DNA of 64,000 nt from assembly GCF_022012445.1 (NCBI RefSeq), contig NZ_JAKLTS010000001.1, positions 310,001 through 374,000 of the forward strand. Direction: 5' to 3'. A program made the position numbers and the translations under genes. The stretch comes from Massilia sp. TS11. GTDB lineage: Bacteria > Pseudomonadota > Gammaproteobacteria > Burkholderiales > Burkholderiaceae_D. The notes beneath the pieces were generated by a model that worked only from the letters and a program-made list of their open reading frames with translations, was not told the DNA's origin and searched no databases. This document shows, piece by piece, positions 44,383-53,615 of this stretch (position 1 is the first letter of the stretch; every line of letters begins with the position of its first letter).

Positions 44383-45435
44383 TCAGTCCATCAGGGCTTT
44401 GGCGTCGACCACGTGGCTGCGGTAGGCGTCGAAGATGTGGCGCAGCGCGTCCTGCATGGTGGTGCTCGGCGCCCAGCCGAGTTCTTCCATGGTATTGGTG
44501 ATCTTCGGCACGCGGTTCTTCACGTCCTGGTAGCCGGCGCCGTAGTAGGCGCCCGAGGTGGTCTCGACGATCTTGACCTGCTTGGCGCCCTCGGCGTATT
44601 CCGGGTACTCGGCGGCCAGGCTCAGCATCATCTGGGCCAGATCGCGGATCGAGTAGTTATTGGCCGGGTTGCCGATGTTGTAGATCTTGCCGCTGGCCTT
44701 GCCGTCCTGGTTGGCGATGATGCGCACCAGGGCGTCGATGCCGTCGTCGATGTAGGTGAAGGCGCGCTTCTGGTGGCCGCCGTCGACCAGCGAGATGGTT
44801 TCGCCGCGCACGATGTGGCCGAAGAACTGGGTCACCACGCGCGAGGAACCTTCCTTCGGCGTGTGGATCGAGTCGAGGCCGGCGCCGATCCAGTTAAACG
44901 GACGGAACAGCGTGAAGTTCAGGCCTTCCATGCCATAGCCCCAGATCACGCGGTCCATCAGCTGCTTGGCGCACGAGTAGATCCAGCGCGGCTTGTTGAT
45001 CGGGCCGCAGATCAGCTCGGATTCTTCCGGATCGAATTCCTCGTCATGGCACATGCCATACACTTCCGAGGTCGAGGGGAAGACCAGGTGCTTGCCGTAT
45101 TTGTGGGCCGAGCGCACGATCGGCAGATTCGCTTCGAAGTCCAGTTCGAACACGCGCAGCGGCTGCTTGACATAGGTCGACGGGGTGGCGATCGCGACCA
45201 GGGGCAGGATCACGTCGCACTTCTTGACGTGGTATTCGACCCATTCCTTGTTGATCGTGATGTCGCCCTCGAAGTAGTGCATGCGCGACTTGTAGGCCTC
45301 GTTCTCGAGCAGCTCGCCGATGCGGTCGGACTGCATGTCCATGCCATACACATGCCAGTCGGTGGTTTCGAGGATGCGCTTGGACAGGTGGTGGCCGATA
45401 AAACCGTTCACGCCGAGGATGAGGACTTTTTTCAT
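44383..45435 (-). CDS. arnA: UDP-glucuronate decarboxylase (ArnA C-terminal domain as a separate protein)
   Basis: 350-residue extended short-chain dehydrogenase equivalent to the C-terminal half of E. coli ArnA, oxidatively decarboxylating UDP-glucuronate to the UDP-4-keto-pentose. NAD fold GVNGFIG, catalytic Glu in STSEVYG, YxxxK in YSCAKQ and the Arg region QKRAFTYID are present. Its ATG lies in the same frame as the upstream formyltransferase gene, separated only by one TAA and five codons (see findings). Expected start signal is weak (AGAGAA). Confidence 0.93.
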   Translation of the reverse strand: MKKVLILGVNGFIGHHLSKRILETTDWHVYGMDMQSDRIGELLENEAYKSRMHYFEGDITINKEWVEYHVKKCDVILPLVAIATPSTYVKQPLRVFELDFEANLPIVRSAHKYGKHLVFPSTSEVYGMCHDEEFDPEESELICGPINKPRWIYSCAKQLMDRVIWGYGMEGLNFTLFRPFNWIGAGLDSIHTPKEGSSRVVTQFFGHIVRGETISLVDGGHQKRAFTYIDDGIDALVRIIANQDGKASGKIYNIGNPANNYSIRDLAQMMLSLAAEYPEYAEGAKQVKIVETTSGAYYGAGYQDVKNRVPKITNTMEELGWAPSTTMQDALRHIFDAYRSHVVDAKALMD

Positions 45436-45450
45436 GGGGATGTTCTCTGC

Positions 45451-46347
45451 TTAATTGTTCAGGCGCAGGGCCAGGTCTTGCGGGCTGATGGGATCGCCAT
45501 CGGCGAGCAGGCTGTGAATTGCCAGCATGCGGCCATCGCCGCACACACCAAAGATGCAATTATCCACCACAGCCAAGCCAAGTGGCAAACCGGCGGCCGG
45601 CTGGCGCGAAAGTCTTGCTCTTTCAATAACATAACGGACGCCGCCCAGTTCGCAGAAGGCGCCCGGGTAGGGCGGGGCGACGGCGCGGTGCAGGTTGTAC
45701 ACCTGCTGGGCCGGCTGGGTCCAGTCGATGCGGCCGTCCTCGGGCTTGCGTCCGCCGAAATAGCCGCCCTGGCGCAGGTCATTGTTGAGGCGCGGGGCGG
45801 TGCCGGCCAGCAGGGACGGCAGGATGCGCCACAGGGTCTGCTCGGCCGCCACCTGGACCTTGCCGAACACTTCGTGGGCGGTGTCGTCGGGCAGGATCGG
45901 CACGGCCGTCTGGGCCACGATGGCGCCGGCGTCGGGCTTGGCCGTCATCTCGTGCAGGGTGGCGCCGGTTTCCGTGGCCCCATGCAGCACCGCCCAGTTG
46001 ACCGGGGCGCGCCCGCGGAATTGCGGCAGCAGCGAGCCGTGCATATTGAAGGCCGGGGCCAGGTCGAGCACGGCCTGGGGCAGCATATGCCGGTAGTAGA
46101 AGCTGAACATCAGGTCCGGGCGCAGCGCCGCCAGCTGGGCCAGCAGTTCGGGCGACTTGGCGTCGGCCGGGGTGATGTAGGGGATGCCTTCGGTCTGGCA
46201 CAGGCTGATCACGGACTCGAACCAGATGTTCTCGGCCGCATTGTCCTCATGGGTGACGACCAGGGCCACGTCGACCCCGCCGGCCAGCAGCACCTTCAGG
46301 CAGCGCACCCCCACATTGTGGTAGGCGAAGACGATCGCGCGCGCCAT
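45451..46347 (-). CDS. arnA: UDP-4-amino-4-deoxy-L-arabinose formyltransferase (ArnA N-terminal domain as a separate protein)
   Basis: 298 residues matching the N-terminal half of ArnA, which N-formylates UDP-Ara4N with 10-formyl-tetrahydrofolate. The catalytic Asn/His lie in FNMHGSLLPQFRGRAP and the Asp in MTAKPDAGAIV. It overlaps the arnC stop by one base. The stop codon is a single in-frame TAA (45451-45453) before the decarboxylase gene; fused, the product would be about 654 residues, close to E. coli ArnA (660). Confidence 0.92.
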   Translation of the reverse strand: MARAIVFAYHNVGVRCLKVLLAGGVDVALVVTHEDNAAENIWFESVISLCQTEGIPYITPADAKSPELLAQLAALRPDLMFSFYYRHMLPQAVLDLAPAFNMHGSLLPQFRGRAPVNWAVLHGATETGATLHEMTAKPDAGAIVAQTAVPILPDDTAHEVFGKVQVAAEQTLWRILPSLLAGTAPRLNNDLRQGGYFGGRKPEDGRIDWTQPAQQVYNLHRAVAPPYPGAFCELGGVRYVIERARLSRQPAAGLPLGLAVVDNCIFGVCGDGRMLAIHSLLADGDPISPQDLALRLNN

Positions 46348-47324
46348 CAGCGCACCGCCTCGAAGGGCTCGTCCTCGGGGCCGCCCTGCTGCAGCACGGT
46401 CTGCACCACATAGCGCGGCCGCGCGCGTACCTGCTGGTAGATGCGGCCGACGTATTCGCCGAGCAGGCCGATGCCGAACAGGATGATGCCCATGAACAGG
46501 AAGGTGATCGCAAACAGCGTGAACAGGCCCTCGGCCTCGGCCCCGAGCACGAAGCGGCGCACCAGCAGTAGCACCACCAGGGCCGCCGAGGCGCCCGACA
46601 TGGCCATGCCGAGCATCGACATCAGCTGCAGCGGCACCAGCGAGAAGCCGGTCACCAGGTCGAAGTTCAGGCGGATCAGGCTGTACAGCGAATACTTCGA
46701 TTCGCCGGCCGCGCGCTCCTCGTGCTCGACCACGATTTCGGTCGGCTTGCGCGCGAAGGTGTAGGCCAGCGCCGGCACATAGGTGTTGACCTCGGTGCAG
46801 CGGTTGATCAGGTCGATCACATTGCGGCCATAGGCGCGCAGCATATTGCCCTGGTCGGTGATCTTGATGCGCGTGATCTTCTCGCGTACGCGGTTCATGG
46901 CCTTGGACGCATAGGTGCGCCAGGCCGAATCCTGGCGCTTGCGGCGGATCGAGCCGACGTAGTCATAGCCCTCGCGCATCTTCTTAACGAGGTTGAAGAT
47001 TTCCTCGGGCGGGTTCTGGAGGTCGGCGTCGAGCGTGATCACGATCTGGCCGCGGGTCTGCTCGAAGCCGGCCAGAATCGCCATGTGCTGGCCGTAGTTG
47101 CCATTGAACAGAACCACGCGCGTGACGTCGGGGCGGGCGCGGAACTGGTCGGCCAGGATCTGGGCCGAGCGGTCACGGCTGCCGTCGTTGACGAACAGGA
47201 TTTCGTAGGAGGTGTCCATCGCGTCGAGGGCCGGATAGAGGCGCTCGAACAGGCGCGCCAGGCCGGCCTCTTCGTTGTAGACCGGGATGACGACGGAGAC
47301 TTCGGGTGTGGTCTGCATGGGCAT
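46347..47324 (-). CDS. arnC: Undecaprenyl-phosphate 4-deoxy-4-formamido-L-arabinose transferase
   Basis: 325-residue GT2 glycosyltransferase that moves Ara4FN to undecaprenyl phosphate. SVVIPVYNEE opens the GT-A domain, TLDADLQNPP carries the DxD-type motif, and two C-terminal membrane helices (about 230-255 and 265-290) anchor it. It overlaps arnB and the next gene by one base each, showing tight coupling. Confidence 0.94.
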   Translation of the reverse strand: MPMQTTPEVSVVIPVYNEEAGLARLFERLYPALDAMDTSYEILFVNDGSRDRSAQILADQFRARPDVTRVVLFNGNYGQHMAILAGFEQTRGQIVITLDADLQNPPEEIFNLVKKMREGYDYVGSIRRKRQDSAWRTYASKAMNRVREKITRIKITDQGNMLRAYGRNVIDLINRCTEVNTYVPALAYTFARKPTEIVVEHEERAAGESKYSLYSLIRLNFDLVTGFSLVPLQLMSMLGMAMSGASAALVVLLLVRRFVLGAEAEGLFTLFAITFLFMGIILFGIGLLGEYVGRIYQQVRARPRYVVQTVLQQGGPEDEPFEAVR

Positions 47325-48457
47325 CAGCTGGCGAGAACGGCCTTGACGGCGGCGACGCTGCGCTCGACGTCGGCCAGGGTCATGGCATAGAACATCGGCA
47401 GGGTCACGGTCAGGCGGCCGATTTTCTCGGACACCGGGAACATGCCTTCCTTGAAGCCGCGCTCGCGGTACATGGTGAACAGGTGGATCGGCGCATAGTG
47501 GTAGCCGAGGCCGATATTGTGCTCGGCCTTCATGCGCTCCATGAAGCGGGCGCGCGTGCCCGGACCCTGGTCCGGCAGAATAATCTGGAACAGGTGCCAG
47601 TTCGAGGTCTCGAAGGCCGGCTGCGGCAGCTGGGCGCCGGTCTGGGCTTCGAAGTCCGGACCGAAGCAGCGGAAATAGTGTTCGGCCAGGGCCTTGCGGT
47701 GGGCATTGACCTGGTCGATCACCTTCATCTGGCCGAGGCCGATGGCGGCGGTCACGTCGGTCATATTGTATTTGCCGCCGAGGACGTCGACATCGATGCC
47801 GTCCAGGCCCGAGCGCGTCACGCCCTGCAGCCGGTATTTCTCGGCCAGGCGGGCTTCGTCTTCATTGTTCAGCACGAGGCAGCCGCCTTCGGCCGTCGTC
47901 AGGTTCTTGTTGGCCTGGAAGGAGAAGGACACGAAGTCGCCGAAGCTGCCGATGCGCTGGCCTTTCCACAGCGAGCCGAACGCCTGGGCCGCATCTTCGA
48001 CCACGCGCAGCTTGTGCTTGGCGGCGATCGCATACAGGCGGTCCATGTCGACCGGCAGACCGGACAGATAGACCGGAATGATGGCCTTGGTGCGCGGGGT
48101 GATCGCCGCTTCCACCTGGTCGAGGTCGATATTGCGCGTGACCGGGTCGATGTCGGCAAACACCGGGGTGGCGCCGACTTCGATGATGACATTCGCCGTG
48201 GCGACCCAGGAAATCGGGGTGGTGATCACCTCGTCGCCGGGACCGATGCCGGCGATGCGCAGGGCGATCTCCATCGTGCAGGTGCCGGAATTGAAGGTGC
48301 GCACCGGACGGCCGCCGAAATAGGCCGACAGCGCGGCCTCGAAGGCCTGGACTTTGGGACCGCTGGTGATCCAGCCGGAACGCAGGACCTCGCCGACGGC
48401 CGCGATCGTCTCTTCATCGATCGTGGGGCGCGAGAACGGAAGGAAGGGCAGGGACAT
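47324..48457 (-). CDS. arnB: UDP-4-amino-4-deoxy-L-arabinose--oxoglutarate aminotransferase
   Basis: 377-residue PLP aminotransferase of the DegT/DnrJ/EryC1/StrS family converting the UDP-4-keto-pentose to UDP-Ara4N. PLP Lys184 lies in FQANKNLTTAEGG; VEDAAQAFGS is the cofactor Asp segment, and GWITSGP opens the fold as in ArnB. Second enzyme of the pathway after the ArnA decarboxylase. A 53-base gap separates it from the flippase gene upstream. Confidence 0.95.
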   Translation of the reverse strand: MSLPFLPFSRPTIDEETIAAVGEVLRSGWITSGPKVQAFEAALSAYFGGRPVRTFNSGTCTMEIALRIAGIGPGDEVITTPISWVATANVIIEVGATPVFADIDPVTRNIDLDQVEAAITPRTKAIIPVYLSGLPVDMDRLYAIAAKHKLRVVEDAAQAFGSLWKGQRIGSFGDFVSFSFQANKNLTTAEGGCLVLNNEDEARLAEKYRLQGVTRSGLDGIDVDVLGGKYNMTDVTAAIGLGQMKVIDQVNAHRKALAEHYFRCFGPDFEAQTGAQLPQPAFETSNWHLFQIILPDQGPGTRARFMERMKAEHNIGLGYHYAPIHLFTMYRERGFKEGMFPVSEKIGRLTVTLPMFYAMTLADVERSVAAVKAVLAS

Positions 48458-48510
48458 GGAGCCTCACTGGGTGTTTTTTGCTCGGTATTCTAACAAACGG
48501 GGCGGCCGCC

Positions 48511-48882
48511 TCAGGAGCGGGTCAGGATGACCACGCCGACGATGATCACGCCGATGCCGAGCAGACGCTGGGCCGAGATCATCTCGCCGAGGAACCACCA
48601 GGCGCCCAGGGCCGACACCACATAGCCGAGCGAGAGCATGGGGTAGGCGATCGTCACGTCGACGCGCGAGAGGCCGATGATCCAGACCACGACCGAGATC
48701 ACATAGCAGCTCAGGCCGCCGATGATGGGCAGCTGGGTCGCCACCTGCAGGCCGACGCGCCACCAGTTCTCGGCCGTCAGATGGATGGCGCCGATGGCAT
48801 TCGTGCCGGCCTTCAGCAGCAGCTGGGCCAGGGCATTGAGCAGGACGCCCGACAGGATGAAAGCGAAAGTGGTCAGATTCAT
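48511..48882 (-). CDS. Small EamA/SMR-type transporter, ArnE/ArnF-like flippase subunit
   Basis: 123 residues with four predicted membrane helices. ALAQLLLKAGTNA near the start and ISAQRLLGIGVIIVGVVIL at the end match the ArnE/ArnF half-transporters that flip undecaprenyl-phosphate-Ara4N to the periplasm. E. coli uses an ArnE-ArnF pair; only one such gene is seen here, so it may act as a homodimer or have a partner elsewhere. It begins 3 bases after arnT. Confidence 0.85.
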   Translation of the reverse strand: MNLTTFAFILSGVLLNALAQLLLKAGTNAIGAIHLTAENWWRVGLQVATQLPIIGGLSCYVISVVVWIIGLSRVDVTIAYPMLSLGYVVSALGAWWFLGEMISAQRLLGIGVIIVGVVILTRS

Positions 48883-48885
48883 GGG

Positions 48886-50541
48886 TCACAGATTGGCGAT
48901 GACGAGGCGGCGCGTGTCGCGCGCCAGCAGGCGCATGGGCAGGTCCTGGGCCTGCATCTTGGCATAGGCTTCGGGCGAGATGATGGCCAGGGCCTTCTGG
49001 CCGGCGGCGGCCTGGGCGCGCCACTGGCTGGCCCAGTCCTCGATGCGGGCGATGGCGCGGCCCGGCTCCTGCTCGAGGCCGAAGCGGAACTCGTCGACGT
49101 AATTGACCAGGGTGACCGTGCGGCGCAGGTAGAACGTCAGCGATTGCTCGTAAATGGCGACGCTGTAGATCGGCGTGGCGGGCGTGGCCTCGGCCTGGAT
49201 CACGGGCACCATGTCGATCCCCGAGCGCAGGCGGCCGTAGCCGTCCGAGCCGGCCAGCACCAGCTGGGTCGCGCCGAAACCGGCGATGGCCAGGGCGACG
49301 ACCCCGAGGTCGCGCTGCAGCTGGCGCGCGGCCAGGGTGGCGAAGGCACCGCCGGCCAGGGCGATGAAGCCGGCCGCCAGCACCCAGGGCTGCCAGGCCT
49401 GCAGCAGATGCAGGTCGGCCGGGTAGTAGGCGAAGCGGCCCATATTCGGCACCAGGGCCAGCAGCACCACGCCGGCCAGGGCGGTCAAGACCCCGGTCAG
49501 CATGCGCGAGCGGCGCGAGCCCTGTTCCAGATAGCCGGCCGTCAGCAGGGCCAGGGCCGGGAACACCGGCAGGATATAGCCGGGCAGCTTGGAGCTCGAT
49601 TTGGTGAAGAACAGCACGATGAACACCAGCCAGATGAACAGCATCAGGCGCGGGCGAAAGCGCGTGTGCTCGCGCTGCAGGCCGTGGCGCAGGCTCTGCA
49701 GCAGCACGCCGAGCCAGGGCACGGCGCCGATCGCCAGCAGCACGAAGAAGGTGTACCACGGCCCTTCGCGGTGGTGCTCCTTGAGCAGGAAGCGCTCGAA
49801 GTGCTCGTGCACGAAGAAGAAGTGCGGCTGTTCGGGATTGATGCGCGCCACCAGCACGAACCAGGGTGCAGCGATGGCGAAGAACAGCAGCAGACCCTTG
49901 CCCAGATGCAGGCGGGTCCACAGGCCCCAGTCGCGCGTGGCCAGCGTGTACAGCACCAGCACGGCGCCCGGAATCACGATGCCGATCAGGCCCTTGGCCA
50001 GCACGGCCAGCGCCATCCCGGCCCAGCAGACCAGCATCCAGTGGCACCGCTGGCGCGCGTCGGCGTTGTCGCGCTGGGCCAGCAGCAGGGCGCACAGGGC
50101 GATCGTCATCATTGCCGACAGGCTCATGTCGAGCGAGTCGATCTGGCCGCAGGCCACCCAGTAGAAGCAGGAGCCGAGCACCAGCGCCGCATAGAAGCCG
50201 ACGCGCTGGTTGAACACGCGGCGCCCGGTGTAGCCGGTCAGCAGCACGCCGAGGATGGCGCAGACCCCGGTCCACAGGCGTGCCTGCCATTCGCCGAGGC
50301 CGAAGGCGGCAAAGCTCAGCGCGTTCATCCAGGTCTGCAGCGGCGGCTTCTCGAAATACTTGATGCCGTTCAGGCGCGTGGTGATCCAGTCGCCGTTGGC
50401 GAACATTTCGCGCGCCATTTCGGCATAGCGGCCCTCGTCCGGCGGGACCAGGGCGCGGATGCCGAGCGCATACAGCGTGAACAGGATGAAGGCGGCCAGC
50501 AGGCTCCAGGCCAGGGTCTTGGAGGTGTGCAGTTCGTTCAT
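48886..50541 (-). CDS. arnT: Lipid A 4-amino-4-deoxy-L-arabinose transferase (ArnT/PMT family)
   Basis: 551-residue integral membrane glycosyltransferase with about 12 helices and a C-terminal periplasmic domain (about 430-551). It would transfer Ara4N to lipid A phosphates on the periplasmic face, reducing binding of cationic peptides such as polymyxin. The first periplasmic loop has the family motif PPDEGRYAEMA, followed by YFEKPPLQTW. It overlaps the upstream Mth938-like gene by 4 bases. Confidence 0.93.
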   Translation of the reverse strand: MNELHTSKTLAWSLLAAFILFTLYALGIRALVPPDEGRYAEMAREMFANGDWITTRLNGIKYFEKPPLQTWMNALSFAAFGLGEWQARLWTGVCAILGVLLTGYTGRRVFNQRVGFYAALVLGSCFYWVACGQIDSLDMSLSAMMTIALCALLLAQRDNADARQRCHWMLVCWAGMALAVLAKGLIGIVIPGAVLVLYTLATRDWGLWTRLHLGKGLLLFFAIAAPWFVLVARINPEQPHFFFVHEHFERFLLKEHHREGPWYTFFVLLAIGAVPWLGVLLQSLRHGLQREHTRFRPRLMLFIWLVFIVLFFTKSSSKLPGYILPVFPALALLTAGYLEQGSRRSRMLTGVLTALAGVVLLALVPNMGRFAYYPADLHLLQAWQPWVLAAGFIALAGGAFATLAARQLQRDLGVVALAIAGFGATQLVLAGSDGYGRLRSGIDMVPVIQAEATPATPIYSVAIYEQSLTFYLRRTVTLVNYVDEFRFGLEQEPGRAIARIEDWASQWRAQAAAGQKALAIISPEAYAKMQAQDLPMRLLARDTRRLVIANL

Positions 50542-50918
50542 GCGGCGCGGTCGAGGATCAGGGCCAGGACCACTTTGCGGCCTTCCTGCATCAGAAGATT
50601 GTAGGTACGGCAGGCGGCCTGGGCGTCCATGCTCTCGACGCCGACGCCGCGCGCGGCCAGCCCGGCCACCAGGCGCGGATGAACGAAGCGCTGGCGCGCG
50701 CCGGTGCCCAAAATCACCACGTCGGGCGAAAGTGCGGCAATTGCGTCAAAATGGGAGGACTGCAAGGCTTCAAAATTTTCCACCGGCCAGGCCACGGGCG
50801 CGCTCTCGGGCATCACCAGCAGGCTGTGGGTGAAGCGCACGGCATTGATGCTGACGCTGTCGGCGTCGTAGGCGGTAACAGTTTGATAATGTCGGGTATT
50901 GGCAGGATGCAGTTTCAT
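50538..50918 (-). CDS. Mth938-like (DUF498/DUF598) domain protein
   Basis: 126 residues with the Mth938 fold pattern: SINAVRFTHSLLVMP, the central LSPDVVILGTGARQRF, then GVGVESMDAQAACRTYNLLMQEGRKV. This is the small family of unknown biochemical role related to NDUFAF3. The stop overlaps arnT by 4 bases, making it the first gene of the arn run, although its function need not be related to lipid A. Confidence 0.9.
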   Translation of the reverse strand: MKLHPANTRHYQTVTAYDADSVSINAVRFTHSLLVMPESAPVAWPVENFEALQSSHFDAIAALSPDVVILGTGARQRFVHPRLVAGLAARGVGVESMDAQAACRTYNLLMQEGRKVVLALILDRAA

Positions 50919-51049
50919 GGTGGTTCTTGGCCCCGGAGAGGGGCGTTAGCATGCCATAAACTCCTGTTGCACGCCAATGGCGGTTGCTTTAGCCGCTTTT
51001 GTTCGGCAGAATGGGTTTTTCGCAATGCAGCAAATGACGGGACGTAGAA

Positions 51050-52273
51050 GTGCGACAGATATTCAAATCGAACAAACTGGATGAGGTGTGCTACGAGATC
51101 CGCGGCCCGGTACCGGCCAAGGCACGCCAGATGGAGGACGAGGGCCACAAGATCATCAAGCTGAATATCGGCAACCTGGCCGTGTTCGGTTTCGATCCGC
51201 CCGACGAGATCGTGCGCGACATGATCATGAACCTGCCCAACGCGGCCGGCTACACCGACTCCAAGGGTTTGTTCGCGCCGCGCAAGGCGGTGATGCACTA
51301 CACCCAGTCCAAGCAGATCAAGGGCGTGGCCATCGACGATATCTACCTGGGCAATGGCGCCTCGGAGCTGATCGTCATGAGCATGAATGCGCTGCTCAAT
51401 AATGGCGACGAGATTCTGGTGCCGGCGCCCGACTATCCGCTGTGGACGGCCGCCGTCAGCCTGTCCGGCGGCAATCCGGTCCACTATGTGTGCGACGAGC
51501 AGTCGGACTGGTTCCCCGATATCGAGGACATGCGCCGCAAGATCACGCCGAACACGCGCGGCATCGTCGTCATCAACCCGAACAATCCGACCGGCGCCCT
51601 GTACCCGGTGGCCCTGCTCGAACAGATCATCGAACTGGCGCGCCAGCACCAGCTGATCATCTTCGCCGACGAGATCTACGACAAGGTCCTGTACGACGGT
51701 AACAAGCACGTCTCGATCGCCTCGCTGGCCGACGACGTCATGTTCGTCACCTTCAATGGCCTGTCGAAGAACTACCGCTCCTGCGGCTACCGCTCGGGCT
51801 GGATGGTGCTGTCCGGCGAGAAGCGCCACGCCAAGGACTATATCGAGGGCCTCGACATGCTGGCCTCGATGCGCCTGTGCGCGAATGCGCCCGGCCAGTT
51901 CGCGATTCAGACCGCACTCGGCGGCTACCAGTCGATCGACGACCTGGTGGCGCCCACGGGCCGCCTGACCAAGCAGCGCGACCTCGCCTACAAAATGCTC
52001 ACCGATATCCCCGGTGTCACCTGCGTCAAGCCAAAAGCGGCGCTGTATATGTTCCCCCGCCTCGATCCGGCGGTCTACCCGATCACGGACGATCAGCAAT
52101 TTGCCTATGAACTCCTGGCCGAAGAAAAGGTCTTGATCGTGCAGGGCACGGGCTTTAACTGGATCGCCCCGGACCACTTCCGGCTGGTGTTCCTGCCCAA
52201 TCAGGATGACCTGGCCGACGCCTGCGGCCGTATCGCGCGCTTCCTCGATGGCTATCGACGTCGCCGCGCGTAA
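51050..52273 (+). CDS. alaA: PLP-dependent aminotransferase, AlaA-like
   Basis: 407-residue class I aminotransferase closely resembling E. coli AlaA (glutamate-pyruvate transaminase). PLP Lys240 lies in NGLSKNYRSCGYRSGW; NPNNPTGALY and FADEIYDKVLYD are the cofactor-contact motifs. The start is a GTG at 51050 (RQIFKSNKLDEVCYEIRGP). hom begins 22 bases downstream, an arrangement common in betaproteobacteria linking alanine and threonine/methionine metabolism. Confidence 0.9.
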   Translation: MRQIFKSNKLDEVCYEIRGPVPAKARQMEDEGHKIIKLNIGNLAVFGFDPPDEIVRDMIMNLPNAAGYTDSKGLFAPRKAVMHYTQSKQIKGVAIDDIYLGNGASELIVMSMNALLNNGDEILVPAPDYPLWTAAVSLSGGNPVHYVCDEQSDWFPDIEDMRRKITPNTRGIVVINPNNPTGALYPVALLEQIIELARQHQLIIFADEIYDKVLYDGNKHVSIASLADDVMFVTFNGLSKNYRSCGYRSGWMVLSGEKRHAKDYIEGLDMLASMRLCANAPGQFAIQTALGGYQSIDDLVAPTGRLTKQRDLAYKMLTDIPGVTCVKPKAALYMFPRLDPAVYPITDDQQFAYELLAEEKVLIVQGTGFNWIAPDHFRLVFLPNQDDLADACGRIARFLDGYRRRRA

Positions 52274-52295
52274 GACAACGACTATTACACAGCAT

Positions 52296-53606
52296 ATGAA
52301 ACCCATTAAAGTAGGCCTTCTCGGCATCGGCACCGTCGGTTCCGGCACCTTCAACGTCCTTCAACGCAACCAGGAAGAGATCCGCCGCCGCGCCGGCCGC
52401 GGCATCGAGATTGCCATGGTGGCGGACCTGAACGTCGAGCGTGCGCGCGAGCTGACCGGCGGCGCCTGCGAGGTGGTCAATGACGCCAATCTGGTCGTCA
52501 GCCATCCGGAGATCGACATCGTTGTCGAGCTGATCGGCGGCTACGGCATCGCCAAGGACCTGGTGCTCAAGGCCATCGCCAATGGCAAGCACGTGGTGAC
52601 CGCCAACAAGGCCCTGCTGGCCACGCATGGCACCGAAATTTTCGCCGCCGCCCAGGCCAAGGGCGTGACCGTGGCCTTCGAAGCGGCCGTCGCCGGCGGC
52701 ATCCCGATCATCAAGGCCCTGCGCGAAGGCCTGAGCGCCAACCGCATCGAATGGATCGCCGGCATCATCAACGGCACCACCAACTTCATCCTGTCCGAGA
52801 TGCGCGACAAGGGCCTGGACTTCGCCACCGTGCTGAAGGAAGCCCAGCGCCTCGGCTATGCGGAAGCCGACCCGACCTTCGACATCGAGGGCGTCGATGC
52901 TGCCCACAAGGCGACGATCCTGTCGGCCATCGCCTTCGGCATTCCGGTCCAGTTCAGCAAGGCCCATGTGGAAGGCATCACCAAGCTGCAGGCGAACGAC
53001 ATCAAGTACGCCGAACAGCTCGGCTACCGGATCAAGCTGCTCGGCATCGCCAAGCGCACCAGCGCCGGCGTCGAGCTGCGCGTGCACCCGACCCTGATTC
53101 CGGCCAAGCGCCTGATCGCGAATGTGGAAGGGGCGATGAATGCGGTGCTCGTGCACGGCGACGCCGTTGGCGCCACCCTGTATTACGGCAAGGGCGCCGG
53201 TTCCGAGCCGACTGCCTCGGCCGTGATCGCCGACCTGGTCGATGTCACCCGCACCATCACGGCCGACCCGTCCTCGCGCGTGCCGCACCTGGCCTTCCAG
53301 CCGGACGAGATGGTGGACCTGCCAATCCTGCCGATGTCGGAAGTGACGACCAGCTACTACCTGCGCGTGTGCGTGGTCGATCAGCCGGGCGTGATGGCCG
53401 ACCTGACCCGCATCCTGGCCGACGCAACCATCTCGATCGACGCCGTGCTGCAGAAGGAGCCGAACGAGGGCGAGAACCAGACCGACATCATCATCCTCAC
53501 CCACGAGACCCAGGAAAAGAACGCGGACGCGGCGATCGCCAAGATCGAACAGATGCCGACCGTGCTCGGCAAGGTGACTCGCATCCGCCTGGAAAACCTC
53601 TCCTGA
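52296..53606 (+). CDS. hom: Homoserine dehydrogenase with ACT domain
   Basis: 436 residues. NAD(P)-binding GIGTVGSGTF at the N-terminus, the signature AGIINGTTNFIL and EGVDAAHK in the catalytic domain, and a C-terminal ACT domain (about 350-430) that allows threonine feedback control. It reduces aspartate semialdehyde to homoserine. The ATG at 52296 is chosen; earlier in-frame starts fall inside alaA. thrC, which often follows in related genomes, is not next; a convergent gene begins 9 bases on. Confidence 0.96.
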   Translation: MKPIKVGLLGIGTVGSGTFNVLQRNQEEIRRRAGRGIEIAMVADLNVERARELTGGACEVVNDANLVVSHPEIDIVVELIGGYGIAKDLVLKAIANGKHVVTANKALLATHGTEIFAAAQAKGVTVAFEAAVAGGIPIIKALREGLSANRIEWIAGIINGTTNFILSEMRDKGLDFATVLKEAQRLGYAEADPTFDIEGVDAAHKATILSAIAFGIPVQFSKAHVEGITKLQANDIKYAEQLGYRIKLLGIAKRTSAGVELRVHPTLIPAKRLIANVEGAMNAVLVHGDAVGATLYYGKGAGSEPTASAVIADLVDVTRTITADPSSRVPHLAFQPDEMVDLPILPMSEVTTSYYLRVCVVDQPGVMADLTRILADATISIDAVLQKEPNEGENQTDIIILTHETQEKNADAAIAKIEQMPTVLGKVTRIRLENLS

Positions 53607-53615
53607 TCGGGCCGC

